From positions 69,097-133,096 of the forward strand of contig CACYME010000007.1 in NCBI GenBank assembly GCA_902775475.1: DNA of 64,000 nt. Reading direction: 5' to 3'. Under the pieces are notes generated by a model that saw only the letters and a list, made by a program, of their open reading frames with translations, was not told where the DNA came from and ran no database searches. The translations under genes and the position numbers were made by a program. Positions 27,741 through 37,214 of this stretch are shown piece by piece (within the stretch, counting starts at the first letter, position 1; each line of letters starts with the position of its first letter). Origin of the DNA: an uncultured Prevotellaceae bacterium. Lineage in GTDB: Bacteria; Bacteroidota; Bacteroidia; Bacteroidales; Bacteroidaceae.

Positions 27741-27943
27741 CCTCCGTTCAGCCGAATTTGCAATTCGGCTGCTGCGAGTATAAGCATTTATAATGCGATT
27801 AACGATTCAAGGAGGATCTATCCACCTGTTTCTTTTCCCCACACAGCCTCGCTCATGTAAGCTTCCCTACAGAGCATCTGATTATCGAATTACAAATTCT
27901 TATACTCACGGCAGGCGAATTGCAAATTCGCCTGAACTGGGGG
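27741..27943. repeat. 203-bp MITE-like element with hairpin-forming inverted ends
   Basis: The two ends (27747-27784 and 27899-27936) are inverted copies of each other, agreeing at 34 of 38 positions. Each end is itself a hairpin: CAGCCGAAT-TTGCA-ATTCGGCTG on the left and CAGGCGAAT-TGCAA-ATTCGCCTG on the right. The change from CC/GG to GC/GC keeps the pairing. The interior has no gene. No target-site duplication could be assigned with confidence. Confidence 0.65.
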
Positions 27944-28029
27944 CCGATTGGCCTTACAGAGACAGATGTGCTTCCCTACATAGAGCCAACAAAAGCATTC
28001 ATAGAAAAAAACATGGCAAAAGAAAAAAT

Positions 28030-28084
28030 GCTTAATGCCTGTTGAGCCGTAGTGCTTCCACTGACGGCTCATCAGGCATTAAGC
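28030..28084 (-). terminator. Terminator of the cellobiose phosphorylase gene
   Basis: Long hairpin: 21-base arms GCTTAATGCCTG.TGAGCCGT and its complement with one T-T mismatch and a 13-base loop. On the minus strand it is followed by TTTTTTCTTTTG. It sits 15 bases after the stop codon. Confidence 0.9.
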
Positions 28085-28099
28085 AATTAGTTATTGCGA

Positions 28100-30598
28100 T
28101 TACATCTGCACCTCCACGGTGTGGCGGCCGGGGCTGTAGGGCACGAGGCTGCCCTCGAGGGGAGCCCCGTCGAGCAGGATGCTGGCGACGCCCTTCTGGT
28201 GGCCGTTGGGGTGGATGCTGATTTCGTACTCGGCCTCGCGGAAGCGGCGGCTGACGGTGTAGTCGCCAGCGGTCTCGGGCAGGCAGGGGTCGATGCGGAT
28301 GCCGTCGTAGTCGGGCTTGATGCCGAGGATGAACTCGGAGACGGTGTACCACATCCAGGCTGCCGTGCCCGTGAGCCACGAGTTCTTGCCCTCGCCGGGA
28401 CGGAAGGCATCCTTGCCAGCCACCATCTGACAGTTCACGTAGGGCTCTACCTTGTGCAGCGTCTGATACTTCTCCTCGACGTATGAGGGCAGAATCTTGG
28501 CATAGTGGCTCCAGGCATCGTTGCCACGTCCAGCCAAGCACTCGCCGATGATGACCCACGGATTGTTGTGGCAGAAGATACCGGCGTTCTCCTTGTAGCC
28601 CTCGGGGTAGGAGCTGATTTCGCCGTATTCGTAGATGTACTTGGTGAAGGCGGGATTGTTGAGCACCATGCCGTGCTCGCACTCCAGGTATTTCTTGCAG
28701 GAGTCGAGGCTCTTGGCCACCATGCCCTCCTCGGCGCCAATCTCGGCCATCGTGCACCAGCCCTGACTCTCGATGAAGATCTTGCCCTCTTCGCACTCAC
28801 GGGAGCCAATCTTGCGGCCAAAGTAGTCGTAGGCACGGAGATACCACTCGCCGTCCCAGCCGTGCTTCTTCACGGCCTCAACCATGGCGTCGACGGCCTG
28901 CTGCATGCGGTCGGCCTCATCGTCCTTGCCTATCTTGCGGCAGAGGGCCACGTAGTCCTTGCCCGTGACGACGAAGAGGCCGGCAATCATCAGGCTCTCG
29001 GCCTTCGAGCCCTCGCTCTTGTTCTCGGTGGTCTGGAAGCTCTCGTTGGGGTCCCACGAGAAGCAGTTCAGGTTCAGGCAGTCGTTCCAGTCGGCTCGTC
29101 CGATGAGCGGCAGCGCATGGGGGCCGAGGTTCTTCACGACGTGGTCCATCGACACCTTGAGGTGCTCGAAGAGCGTCACCTCCGTGCCCGCCTGGTTGTC
29201 GAAGGGCACCATCTCGTCGAGGATGCTGAAGTCGCCCGTCTCCTTGATGTAGGCCACGGTGCCGAAGATGAGCCAGCAGGGGTCGTCGTTGAATCCGCCG
29301 CCGATGTCGTTGTTGCCGCGCTTGGTGAGCGGCTGGTACTGGTGGTAGCAGCCGCCATCGGGGAACTGCGTAGAGGCGATGTCGATGATGCGCTGGCGGG
29401 CACGGCTGGGAATCTGGTGGACGAAGCCCACGAGGTCCTGGTTGCTGTCGCGGAAGCCCATGCCACGGCCTATGCCGCTCTCGAAGAACGAGGCCGAACG
29501 GGAGAAATTGAACGTCACCATGCACTGATACTGGTTCCAGATGTTCACCATGCGGTCGAGCTTGTCGTTGCCCGACTTCACCTTATATATATTAAGGAGT
29601 GCATCCCAGTACTGGCAGAGCTCGTCGAAGGCCCGGTCCACCTTCTCCGTGGTGTCGAGCGAGCTGATGAGGGCGTGCGCCTTGTCCTTGTTAATCACCT
29701 GGGGAGCCGAGAACTTCTGGTCCTGCTCGTTCTCGACATAGCCAAGGAGGAAGATGAAGTCGCGCGACTCGCCGGGCTGCAGCGTCAGCTCGATGTAGTG
29801 CGAGGCGATGGGGCTCCAGCCGTGGGCGTGACTGTTGCGGGGACGGCCCTCCATGACGGCATCGGGACAGGAGAACTCGTTGTAGAGGCCCACGAAGGCC
29901 TCGCGGTCGGTGTCGAAGCCCTGGATGGGGGCGTTCACGTGGTAGAACGCATAGTGGTTGCGGCGCTCGCGGTATTCGGTCTTGTGGTAGATGGTGGCAC
30001 CCGACGGAGAACCGTCGGGCACGGTGGCTTCTATTTCCACTTCGCCGGTGGAGAAGTTGCGCTGGAAGTTCTCCATGTCCGTGGCGGCGTTCCACAGGCA
30101 CCACTCCTCGAACGAGAAGAGCTTCAGGTGCTTCACCTCCTGCGAGAGGTTCTTCAGCGTCAGCTTCTGCACCTCGCACCACTTCTTCAGCGGCACGAAG
30201 AAGAGCACCGAGGCCTCCACGCCCTCCTTGCGGCCCGTGATGCGGGTGTAGCTCATGCCGTGGCGACACTCGTAGAAGTCGAGCGGCGTCTTGCATGGCT
30301 TCCAGCCGGGGTTCCACACGATGGGCTTGAGGGCTGAGGGTTGAGATTTGAGGCGGGTTTCGTCTACGATGTAGAAGTACCTTCCCCCGTTGTCCATCGG
30401 CACGTTGTTGTAGCGATAGCGGGTGATGCGGCGGAACTTGGCATCCTTGTAGAAGCTGTAGCCGCCGGCGGTGTTGGAAATCAGAGAAAAGAAGTCTTCA
30501 TTGCCCAAATAGTTAATCCAGGGCCACGGGGTCTGCGGGTCTGTAATGACATACTCGCGGTGCTGGTCGTCGAAGTGACCATAGCGTTTCTGTTCCAT
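28100..30598 (-). CDS. cbpA: Cellobiose phosphorylase (GH94)
   Basis: 832 residues, aligning end to end with GH94 cellobiose phosphorylases: [28 protein letters not shown] at the N-terminus, [40 protein letters not shown], the catalytic aspartate in [15 protein letters not shown] near residue 500, and [15 protein letters not shown]. The cytoplasmic enzyme splits cellobiose with phosphate into glucose-1-phosphate and glucose, which suggests growth on cellulose-derived sugars. A stretch near residue 85-100 ([18 protein letters not shown]) is about ten residues longer than expected; the DNA there (30330-30357) has the heptamer pattern of the spacers. It has a strong terminator and its own promoter. 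The symbol is used generically. Confidence 0.93.
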   Translation of the reverse strand: MEQKRYGHFDDQHREYVITDPQTPWPWINYLGNEDFFSLISNTAGGYSFYKDAKFRRITRYRYNNVPMDNGGRYFYIVDETRLKSQPSALKPIVWNPGWKPCKTPLDFYECRHGMSYTRITGRKEGVEASVLFFVPLKKWCEVQKLTLKNLSQEVKHLKLFSFEEWCLWNAATDMENFQRNFSTGEVEIEATVPDGSPSGATIYHKTEYRERRNHYAFYHVNAPIQGFDTDREAFVGLYNEFSCPDAVMEGRPRNSHAHGWSPIASHYIELTLQPGESRDFIFLLGYVENEQDQKFSAPQVINKDKAHALISSLDTTEKVDRAFDELCQYWDALLNIYKVKSGNDKLDRMVNIWNQYQCMVTFNFSRSASFFESGIGRGMGFRDSNQDLVGFVHQIPSRARQRIIDIASTQFPDGGCYHQYQPLTKRGNNDIGGGFNDDPCWLIFGTVAYIKETGDFSILDEMVPFDNQAGTEVTLFEHLKVSMDHVVKNLGPHALPLIGRADWNDCLNLNCFSWDPNESFQTTENKSEGSKAESLMIAGLFVVTGKDYVALCRKIGKDDEADRMQQAVDAMVEAVKKHGWDGEWYLRAYDYFGRKIGSRECEEGKIFIESQGWCTMAEIGAEEGMVAKSLDSCKKYLECEHGMVLNNPAFTKYIYEYGEISSYPEGYKENAGIFCHNNPWVIIGECLAGRGNDAWSHYAKILPSYVEEKYQTLHKVEPYVNCQMVAGKDAFRPGEGKNSWLTGTAAWMWYTVSEFILGIKPDYDGIRIDPCLPETAGDYTVSRRFREAEYEISIHPNGHQKGVASILLDGAPLEGSLVPYSPGRHTVEVQM

Positions 30599-30629
30599 GC
30601 TTGTCAGTTATTAAATTAGTAATATGGTG

Positions 30630-30637
30630 CAAAGGTA
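30630..30637 (-). promoter_or_regulatory. -7 box of the cellobiose phosphorylase gene
   Basis: TACCTTTG on the minus strand, 32-39 bases before the start codon. No TTG at the ideal 19-20 base distance; a TTGG lies closer (12 bases). Confidence 0.5.
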
Positions 30638-30771
30638 GTTCTTTTTTTCCAATCATCGTAGCTTTTCACGAAAAATAATCACAGGAAAACTTGCCGTTGT
30701 CGCAAAGAATTGCTTTTTTGCAAACAGGAACGCGCTTCTACGTGGGCATCAGGTTCTGAGCCAGACCCGCT

Positions 30772-32931
30772 TCACTTGCTCTTGGCGGGCTGTTCCAGCC
30801 TGAGCATTAGATTAATCTCTGAATAACTGACGTCTTCGGGGCAGAGCACCTTGATGGGTGTGCTGCCCTGATTTGTTCCTACCATGCCGATGACGCGGCG
30901 GATGGCGGCCTGATGCTCCTTCGAGACGAGGTCGTCGAGGGCCAGCTTGCCGTCGGCCACCAAGGGCGAGAGATGCGAGAACACCGTGCTGACGGCCAGG
31001 TTGCGCTGCTCGGCAATCTGCTGCAGCGTCAGGCGCTGTTCCTTGAACATGCGCAGCGACACGTCGGCGGTGCGCTCCTTGGCCACCTTGGGTGCCTTCT
31101 TCTGCTTGAGCGCCTTCTCGTCGAGGGCATCGAGCATCGACATCTGCTTCTCTTTCAGATAGCCCGTCACGGTGAAGCCCTGCTCGGCCATCTTCAGCAG
31201 CAGATAGCGGCGCGAGAGCCAGGCCTGGCGCAGCTCTGGCAGCACTTCGCCCAGCCGGTTCATGGCCTGCTTGTTGCCGGTCTTCACGTCGGCGGTGAGC
31301 TTTAGGGGTGTCTCTAAAAGGGTGAGCAGCGTCTGGGCGAAGTAGTCGGCACTACGGCGCACGCGGTCGAGGAAGTCCTGCTGGCACAAGTCGGCGGGAG
31401 CCAGCTGGCGAATCCTGGCCTGCCACTTCGCCGCCACGTCGGCCACCTGCTGGCGCAGGCCCATCATCGTCTGGTTGTGGAGCTGCATGAGCGACGAGTG
31501 GCTGTGGTAGAAGTACTGGGCGAAGAGGCGCACCATCTGGTCCTCGCCATAGATGACGGCATGGAAGTCGAACAGCTCGAGCAGCAGGTGGCGCTCGTAT
31601 TCCTCCTTCAGCGTGGGCAGCTGGCTGATGCTCTGCTGGGCATCGTTCTCCTGCTGGGCGATGTAGGCATCGACGCGCTCGTCGTTGATGATGGAGCGCG
31701 GCTCTATCGGCGCAGCCAGCACCAGACCTTCGAGCGAGCGGCAGCGGCTCAGGGCCACGTAGACCTGTCCCGGGGCAAACGACTGGTTGGCGTCGATGAT
31801 GGCGCGGTCGAAGGTCAGGCCCTGGCTCTTATGGATGGTGATGGCCCAGGCCAGGCGCAGGGGGAACTGCGTGAAGGTGCCCTGCACGTCAGTCTCAATC
31901 TCGCGCGTGGTGGGGTTCAGCGTGTAGCGGGCGTTCTCCCACTCCAGCGCCTCCACGTCGATGGCCTGCTCGTCACCGGGGCAGAGCACGAGCACTTTCT
32001 TCGGGTCCACGTAGGTCACGGTGCCGATGCGCCCGTTGTAATAGCGGTGCCGAACGGTGGGGTCGTTCTTCACGAACATCACCTGTGCCCCCACCTTCAG
32101 CTGCAGGATTTCGGCCGTGGGATAGGAATAGTCGGGGAAGGTGCCCTTGATTTCTGCCTTATACTGAAATACACGGCCCGGCAGCTTCCGCAGCTCGCTC
32201 TCGTTGTAGAAGTTGGCCAGCTGGTTGTGCGTGGTCAGACGGATGTAGCCCTCTTCCGGACGTGGGATGAAGGCTGGCTGGCAACGGCTGTTCAGCAGCG
32301 CCAGGTCCTCTGTCGAAGGCTGCCCCTCGCGGATATGGTTCAGCAGGTCGACGAAGGTGATGTCCTGCTGGCGGTAGACCTGCGTCAGCTGGATGGTGAC
32401 GTAGTTGGTCTGCGCCAGGGCTTTCGAGCCAAAGAAATAGGGGGTGTCATAGTGGGGCTTCAGCAAGCGCTCGTCTTCGGGCGTCACCACGGGTGTGAGC
32501 TGTCCCAGGTCGCCAATCATCAGCAGCTGAACGCCGCCGAAGGGCTGGAAGTGGTCGCGGTAGCGGCGCAGCACGCTGTCGATGGCGTCGAGCAGGTCGC
32601 TGCGCACCATCGAGATTTCGTCGATGATGAGCAGGTCGAGCGAGGCAATAATCTTCCGTTTCTGCTTGCTGAAGTCGAACTTGTCCTTCACCTGCGTACC
32701 GGGGACGTAGGGCGACAGCGGTAGCTGGAAGAACGAGTGGATGGTGACGCCACCGGCGTTGATGGCGGCCACGCCCGTGGGGGCCACCACCACCGAGCGC
32801 TTCCGCGAGCGCTCCACCACGGTCTTCAGGAACGTGGTCTTGCCCGTTCCTGCCTTTCCCGTCAGGAATATGCTGCGCCCCGTGTTCTCCACAAAGTCCC
32901 ACGCCGTGCGCAGCTCATTGTTTTTCTCCAT
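30772..32931 (-). CDS. PIF1-like AAA helicase with C-terminal helix-turn-helix domain
   Basis: 719 residues. Superfamily 1B helicase: Walker A GKAGTGKTTFLK at about 23-34, Walker B LLIIDEISMVR, LLMIGDLGQLTPV, and the UvrD/RecD-like C-terminal motif FPLRLAWAITIHKSQGLTFDRAIID, QVYVALSRCRSLEGL. The last 100 residues form a winged/helix-turn-helix module (LRMFKEQRLTLQQIAEQRNLAVSTVFSHLSPLVADGKL) as in the 'helix-turn-helix domain-containing' PIF1 group of Bacteroidetes. Probably acts on DNA ends, R-loops or structured DNA; the exact substrate is unknown. Monocistronic, with a consensus promoter 70-100 bases upstream. Confidence 0.9.
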   Translation of the reverse strand: MEKNNELRTAWDFVENTGRSIFLTGKAGTGKTTFLKTVVERSRKRSVVVAPTGVAAINAGGVTIHSFFQLPLSPYVPGTQVKDKFDFSKQKRKIIASLDLLIIDEISMVRSDLLDAIDSVLRRYRDHFQPFGGVQLLMIGDLGQLTPVVTPEDERLLKPHYDTPYFFGSKALAQTNYVTIQLTQVYRQQDITFVDLLNHIREGQPSTEDLALLNSRCQPAFIPRPEEGYIRLTTHNQLANFYNESELRKLPGRVFQYKAEIKGTFPDYSYPTAEILQLKVGAQVMFVKNDPTVRHRYYNGRIGTVTYVDPKKVLVLCPGDEQAIDVEALEWENARYTLNPTTREIETDVQGTFTQFPLRLAWAITIHKSQGLTFDRAIIDANQSFAPGQVYVALSRCRSLEGLVLAAPIEPRSIINDERVDAYIAQQENDAQQSISQLPTLKEEYERHLLLELFDFHAVIYGEDQMVRLFAQYFYHSHSSLMQLHNQTMMGLRQQVADVAAKWQARIRQLAPADLCQQDFLDRVRRSADYFAQTLLTLLETPLKLTADVKTGNKQAMNRLGEVLPELRQAWLSRRYLLLKMAEQGFTVTGYLKEKQMSMLDALDEKALKQKKAPKVAKERTADVSLRMFKEQRLTLQQIAEQRNLAVSTVFSHLSPLVADGKLALDDLVSKEHQAAIRRVIGMVGTNQGSTPIKVLCPEDVSYSEINLMLRLEQPAKSK

Positions 32932-33002
32932 AAAATCGCTACTCTATAATATCTTAGTTACAGCCCCGGGGCTGTATCTCCTCGTGACACGCAAGTGAGT
33001 TG

Positions 33003-33033
33003 CAAAGGTACGAAAAAAAGTTCTAACCCTCAA
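33003..33033 (-). promoter_or_regulatory. Promoter of the helicase gene
   Basis: Minus strand: TTG, 20 bases, TACCTTTG, with the repeat element R3 directly upstream of it. Confidence 0.8.
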
Positions 33034-33114
33034 GCAATTTCAGAAGATTAACGTTAGCCGACGATGCCCCGTCGGGACGAACGCAGCCTGGAGCGTCCGC
33101 AAAATAGTGTTCAA

Positions 33115-33540
33115 AATTACCACTAAAAAAAGTTCGTCCTGAAGAGCGATTCTGGCTCGAAAAACGGCCTTTTTTTGCCCTCGAGAAGCGATTTTGCCAC
33201 TCTGACGCGGATTAAAAAAAGTTAATTTTTGCACACCAAACCCCGTTCTGCGCAATTTTTGGGCATTTTGGGGGCGTTTTTTTGCCTCGACTCCCTCTCC
33301 TGTAAGCACGCCAAATTTTCAAAAGTCAACGCCTTTTGAAAATTTGGCGTTGACTTTTTTCAGCCGTCCGCGGCCTTTTTTCGCTAAATTTAGCGCAAGC
33401 GTTTATCTTTCAACCACTTAGCAAAACCTCTCAAAATTCGCTTATTTTCAGCCAAAAATTTTCTCGCGCAGAATTTTCAAAAATTTGAAGGGGTCGAGTG
33501 TTCATTTTCGGAACAAAATTAACAAAAATTCAGAATCGAC
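33115..33540. repeat. Spacer repeat element, copy R3 (diverged)
   Basis: Fills the gap upstream of the helicase. At 33321-33358 lies AAAAGTCAACGCC - TTTTGAAAATTT - GGCGTTGACTTTTT. Just to the left (33309-33324) is CGCCAAATTTTCAAAA, a perfect 16-bp inverted copy of 33334-33349, so two mutually exclusive hairpins can form. Right-hand blocks resemble R1 (CCTCTCAAAATTCGC). Read in reverse, it is homologous to R4 near 41.3 kb but with the loop flipped. No gene. Confidence 0.65.
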
Positions 33541-33600
33541 TTTAGTGCTACTCTTGCGGATAAGCATAGCGAATTCTGGCGAACGAAGACCCCCTGCTTG

Positions 33601-35610
33601 CTAACGGATGATGGCAGCCCAGCCGCCGCCGGGAGCCAGTTTGACGGTCATGCCGCCGGAGGGGCTGACGGTCTGGCTCGAGAGCACGTAGTCCATGGCC
33701 TCCTTGCCACCGAGGGCGTTGATGCCGTCGGCAAAGATTTCGGCCTGATGGCTGCCGCTGCCCAGGAAGCTGAGGTCGAGCTGCAGCGTGCGAGGCGTCC
33801 AGTTGGTCATGGCACCAACATACCACGTAGAGCCCTTGCGGCGGGCAATGCCTACGTATTCGCCCATCTCGCCACAGAGGGCACGCGTCTCGTCGAAGGT
33901 GGTGGGAATCTGCCTGATGAAGTCGGTGGTTTCCTGCTCACGCATATATTTCGTAGGCGAGTCGGCCAGCATCTGCAGCGGGGCATCGAAGACGACATAC
34001 ATGGCCACCTGATGGGCACGCGTGCCCTGGCTCATGGGATGGCCGTTGTTGCCGAAGAAGTTGTCGCGCATGGCGTTGTCCATGGCACCGGGGGTGTAGT
34101 CGAGCTGTCCGCAGAGCATGCGCAGATAGGGGATGCTGACGTCATAGCGCGGCTGGTCGTGCTCGGGGCCATCGCCCTTGCGCGGCTCCCACTTCGAGTT
34201 CTCCAGACCTTTCACGCCCTCGAAGTTGAGCACGTTAGGATAGGCACGCTGCACGCCCATGGGCTTCAGTCCGTGGTAGTCCATGAGCAGATGGTGGCGG
34301 GCGGCGCACTCGGCCATGCGGTAGGCAGAGCTGACCGTCTGCTGGTCATCGCGGTCGAAGAAGTCCACCTTGAAGCCCTTGATGCCCATCTCGGCATAGT
34401 GGCTCATGTAGCGCTCCATCGCCTCGCTGCCGTCGAGGATGTCGTTGCCCACCATGTTGCGCCACGAGCTCCAGAGGATGATGCCAATGCCACGGCTGTT
34501 GCCATAGTCCACCAGCTGGCGGAGGTCTATCTGCGGGTTCAGCTGCTCGGTGAGGCTCTCGCGCCCGCTCCAGCCTTCGTCGATGATGATATACTCCAGG
34601 TGGTTCTTCTGGGCGAAGTCGATATAATACTTATAGGTGGCGGTGTTCATGCCCGACTCGAAACTGACGCCCCAGACGTTGGTGTTGTTCCACCAGTCCC
34701 AGGCCACCTTGCCGGGCTTAATCCACGAGGCGTCGCCGAGGCGCTGGGCCGGAGCCAGGCGCATGGCCACGTCGCAGTCGAGCAGCTGGGCATCGTTGTC
34801 GACCACCACCACGGCACGCCAGGGCAGCGTCCTCGGTCCGCTGATTTTGGCAATGTAGGAAGCGCGCTTCAGGGGAATCATGTTCAGGCCGTGGGCCTTC
34901 TGCTCCAGCACGTAGGGGGCAAACTCGGCCACCAGCCCGTAGGCACCGTCGCGGTGGGAGGCCTTCAGCATCATGCCGGGATAGTCCTCCACGCCGCAGT
35001 CCATCACCACGGCCTTCTTGCCACCGGGCAGACTGACGCTGAGCGGCGTGATGGCCAGCGAGTCGGCAGGCATCTGCGAGAGGCGCTGCTCGTCATAGTA
35101 GGATTCAAACGAATAGGAGTAGCGCTCACCGTCGCGCAGGTCGTTGACGTATGGCACGAAAGCCTTGTGGTCGCCAGCGAAGCGATACTCCACCGTCTCG
35201 CCGTCCACCCGGGCCATCTTCTTGCCAGCCAGACAGATGCGATAGGCAACGGCATCGTCGTAGGCACGGAACTCCACCGTCGTTCCCTTCTGGAACTTCA
35301 TCACCAGCAGGCGGTAGTGGTCGTCAACCTGCTGCTTGCGATAGACAGGCGTCAGGAACGACGTGTTCACCTCCTGCCGACGGGCCACGCTGCCCCGGCC
35401 GTTGATGACCTTCTGGCCGTCGACCACGGCCTGGATGGGCGAAGGCAGGAGCACCTGCGTGTCGCCGCTCTTCACCGACCATTCAAGCTGGCCATTGTCT
35501 GTGGTCACCGTCACCGTTAACTTACCATTGGGCGACGTCAGCACGTCGGCCCCAGCAGCTGACAGCCAGCTCAGGCCGAACAGCAGCATCAGAATCACAT
35601 TTTTCTTCAT
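33601..35610 (-). CDS. Glycoside hydrolase family 97 protein (alpha-glucosidase/galactosidase type)
   Basis: 669 residues with a signal peptide (NVILMLLFGLSWLSAAGA). The N-terminal beta-sandwich (LTSPNGKLTVTVTTDNGQLEWSVKSGDTQVLLPS), the TIM barrel (VAWDWWNNTNVWGVSFESGMNTATYKYYIDFAQKNHLEYIIIDEGW, GIKGFKVDFFDRDDQQTVSSAYRMAECAARHHLLMDYHG) and the C-terminal sandwich follow the SusB/GH97 plan. GH97 contains inverting alpha-glucosidases and retaining alpha-galactosidases; which one applies here depends on residues I cannot assign safely. Periplasmic. Not part of a SusCD locus here; the nearest gene on the same strand, downstream, is the helicase, about 670 bases away. Confidence 0.9.
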   Translation of the reverse strand: MKKNVILMLLFGLSWLSAAGADVLTSPNGKLTVTVTTDNGQLEWSVKSGDTQVLLPSPIQAVVDGQKVINGRGSVARRQEVNTSFLTPVYRKQQVDDHYRLLVMKFQKGTTVEFRAYDDAVAYRICLAGKKMARVDGETVEYRFAGDHKAFVPYVNDLRDGERYSYSFESYYDEQRLSQMPADSLAITPLSVSLPGGKKAVVMDCGVEDYPGMMLKASHRDGAYGLVAEFAPYVLEQKAHGLNMIPLKRASYIAKISGPRTLPWRAVVVVDNDAQLLDCDVAMRLAPAQRLGDASWIKPGKVAWDWWNNTNVWGVSFESGMNTATYKYYIDFAQKNHLEYIIIDEGWSGRESLTEQLNPQIDLRQLVDYGNSRGIGIILWSSWRNMVGNDILDGSEAMERYMSHYAEMGIKGFKVDFFDRDDQQTVSSAYRMAECAARHHLLMDYHGLKPMGVQRAYPNVLNFEGVKGLENSKWEPRKGDGPEHDQPRYDVSIPYLRMLCGQLDYTPGAMDNAMRDNFFGNNGHPMSQGTRAHQVAMYVVFDAPLQMLADSPTKYMREQETTDFIRQIPTTFDETRALCGEMGEYVGIARRKGSTWYVGAMTNWTPRTLQLDLSFLGSGSHQAEIFADGINALGGKEAMDYVLSSQTVSPSGGMTVKLAPGGGWAAIIR

Positions 35611-35692
35611 AAACTTAAAATCTATTTATCCAAAAAACGCCTTGCCGAAACTTTTTATTGTGTAAAACGCTGGTTTTTTGAGCCTTTCTTCG

Positions 35693-35700
35693 TAACTTTG
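35693..35700 (+). promoter_or_regulatory. -7 box of the M15 peptidase gene
   Basis: TAACTTTG, 17-24 bases before the start codon; no good TTG at the usual distance. Confidence 0.45.
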
Positions 35701-35716
35701 CAGCATCAAAACCAAT

Positions 35717-36367
35717 ATGCCCATGAACCGCAAACTCATCCTGCTATCGTTTATCATTTTTCATCTGTCATTCAGCAGCGTAGCCGCACAGACTTTCAGC
35801 ATCGACACCATCAGCGACGCCGTCTTTCAGCGCATGCAGGGCCGGTCCTTCCCCCAGCACTGCACCGTGCCACGCAGCGAGCTGCGCTATCTGCGCGTGC
35901 TCCACCGCAATGCCGCCGACTCCATCTGCCAGGGCGAGCTGGTGTGCAACAAGAGCATCGCCGAGGACCTGCTCGACATCTTCCGCCAGCTCTACGAAGC
36001 CCACTACCCTATTGAGCACATACGCCTCATCGACGACTACGATGCCGACGACGAGCGATCGATGAGCGACAACAACTCGTCGTGCTTCTGCTTCCGCACC
36101 GTGGCGGGCACCAACAAGCTGTCGAAGCACGCACGGGGACTGGCCGTCGACATCAACACCCGCTACAACCCCTACGTGCGCCACAGCCGCAACGGCAGCC
36201 TGCTCATCTCGCCTGCCAACGGAGCCCCCTATGCCAACCGCTCAAAGAAGCACATCTACAAGATTGAGGAGGGCGACCTGTGCTCCCGCCTCTTCAGGCA
36301 GCACGGCTTCATTTGGGGAGGCCAGTGGCGCACGATGAAGGACTACCAGCATTTCGAAAAGCCGTGA
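35717..36367 (+). CDS. M15 family metallopeptidase (DD-carboxypeptidase-like)
   Basis: 216 residues. Signal peptide of about 24 residues (LLSFIIFHLSFSSVAAQ). The zinc-site motifs of the M15 fold are visible: SKHARGLAVDINTRYNP (His and Asp ligands) and the C-terminal KDYQHFEK (His ligand), with WGGQW before it. Such proteins trim peptide cross-links or L-Ala/D-Glu bonds of peptidoglycan in the periplasm. Single gene with its own -7 box. Substrate bond not determinable from sequence. Confidence 0.87.
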   Translation: MPMNRKLILLSFIIFHLSFSSVAAQTFSIDTISDAVFQRMQGRSFPQHCTVPRSELRYLRVLHRNAADSICQGELVCNKSIAEDLLDIFRQLYEAHYPIEHIRLIDDYDADDERSMSDNNSSCFCFRTVAGTNKLSKHARGLAVDINTRYNPYVRHSRNGSLLISPANGAPYANRSKKHIYKIEEGDLCSRLFRQHGFIWGGQWRTMKDYQHFEKP

Positions 36368-36413
36368 GAACAGATAGTTTAGTCGAAGTCAAAGTTAAAA
36401 CAAGAATATACAA

Positions 36414-36839
36414 ATGGATAAGCAACAACTGAAAGAAAGAGAAGCAAAGGTCATAGAACTTGCAGTAGCGTTTTGCAATGAGCACTTGGACGAAGAGTGC
36501 GCTGAACTGTGTACAAAACTAGTGCAGAAGCTGGGACGCAAGCGTTCCTGCCCACTACAATCGGGACGAGTAGAGATATGGGCTGCCGCTTCGGTATATA
36601 CCATCTGCAGCATCAACTTTATGTTCAGCAAGAGTTCTCGGATGAACACCTCATCTTACGAAATAGCTGATTATTTTGGGGCAAGCGGTTCAACGATAGC
36701 ACAGAAATCGAGAGCCATCAAGGATTTACTGAAGATAAGCAATGTCTTTGACCCCAATTTCTCCCTGAAGGAGATCGCAGACAATAATCCTTTCAATCAT
36801 CTTGTGATGAGAAATGGTTTCTTTTTCTTTGACGACTAA
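36414..36839 (+). CDS. DUF6398 domain-containing protein
   Basis: 141 residues, no signal peptide. It resembles the DUF6398 family: YEIADYFGASGSTIAQKSRAIKDLLKI is a helix-turn-helix-like core, and RVEIWAAASVYTICSINFMF precedes it. The gene is clearly more AT-rich than its neighbours and uses codons such as ATA, AGA and GTA freely, which suggests a different origin. It lies between the M15 gene and tRNA-Leu. Function unknown; nucleic-acid binding is a guess from the HTH-like core. Confidence 0.68.
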   Translation: MDKQQLKEREAKVIELAVAFCNEHLDEECAELCTKLVQKLGRKRSCPLQSGRVEIWAAASVYTICSINFMFSKSSRMNTSSYEIADYFGASGSTIAQKSRAIKDLLKISNVFDPNFSLKEIADNNPFNHLVMRNGFFFFDD

Positions 36840-36966
36840 TAATATTTGGAAAGAAGATAAAAGAGCTTAGATTCTAATCCTGCCCTAATCGGTGCTTTCC
36901 TGATGGGGAGAGCAAGGCTCACGTTGCGCGAAAACTTGCAGATGTGGGGGATATTTGAGAAAAGAA

Positions 36967-37003
36967 AATCGCTAAATCCTTTTTCAATAAGGGTTTAGCG
37001 ATT
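36967..37003 (-). terminator. Terminator of tRNA-Leu
   Basis: Arms AATCGCTAAATCC / GGGTTTAGCGATT around an 11-base loop, followed on the minus strand by TTCTTTTC. Confidence 0.8.
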
Positions 37004-37021
37004 AATGTCGAGTTAAACTCG

Positions 37022-37103
37022 TACCCAGAGCCGGGGTCGAACCGGCACGGGTTACCCCACTGGTGTTTGAGACCAGCGCGTCTACCGATTCCGCCATCTG
37101 GGC
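37022..37103 (-). tRNA. tRNA-Leu (CAA anticodon)
   Basis: Cloverleaf of 82 bases on the minus strand. Acceptor GCCCAGA pairs with TCTGGGT (G-U at the end), with discriminator A; the anticodon stem-loop is CTGGT-CTCAAAC-ACCAG, giving anticodon CAA (reads UUG). A class II variable arm and the T-loop GGTTCGACCCC are present. CCA is not encoded. Consensus promoter upstream and hairpin terminator downstream. Confidence 0.95.
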
Positions 37104-37134
37104 TTCAAAACGATTCTTGTGAGAGAATCGGGTG

Positions 37135-37165
37135 CAAAGGTACTAATATTTTTGGAAACTTCCAA
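37135..37165 (-). promoter_or_regulatory. Promoter of tRNA-Leu
   Basis: Minus strand TTG, 20 bases, TACCTTTG, 32 bases before the mature 5' end. Confidence 0.85.
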
Positions 37166-37214
37166 CACTTTTTCCTAAAAATATTAAATTTCGTGCCCGA
37201 AGTTTGGGAAAAGC

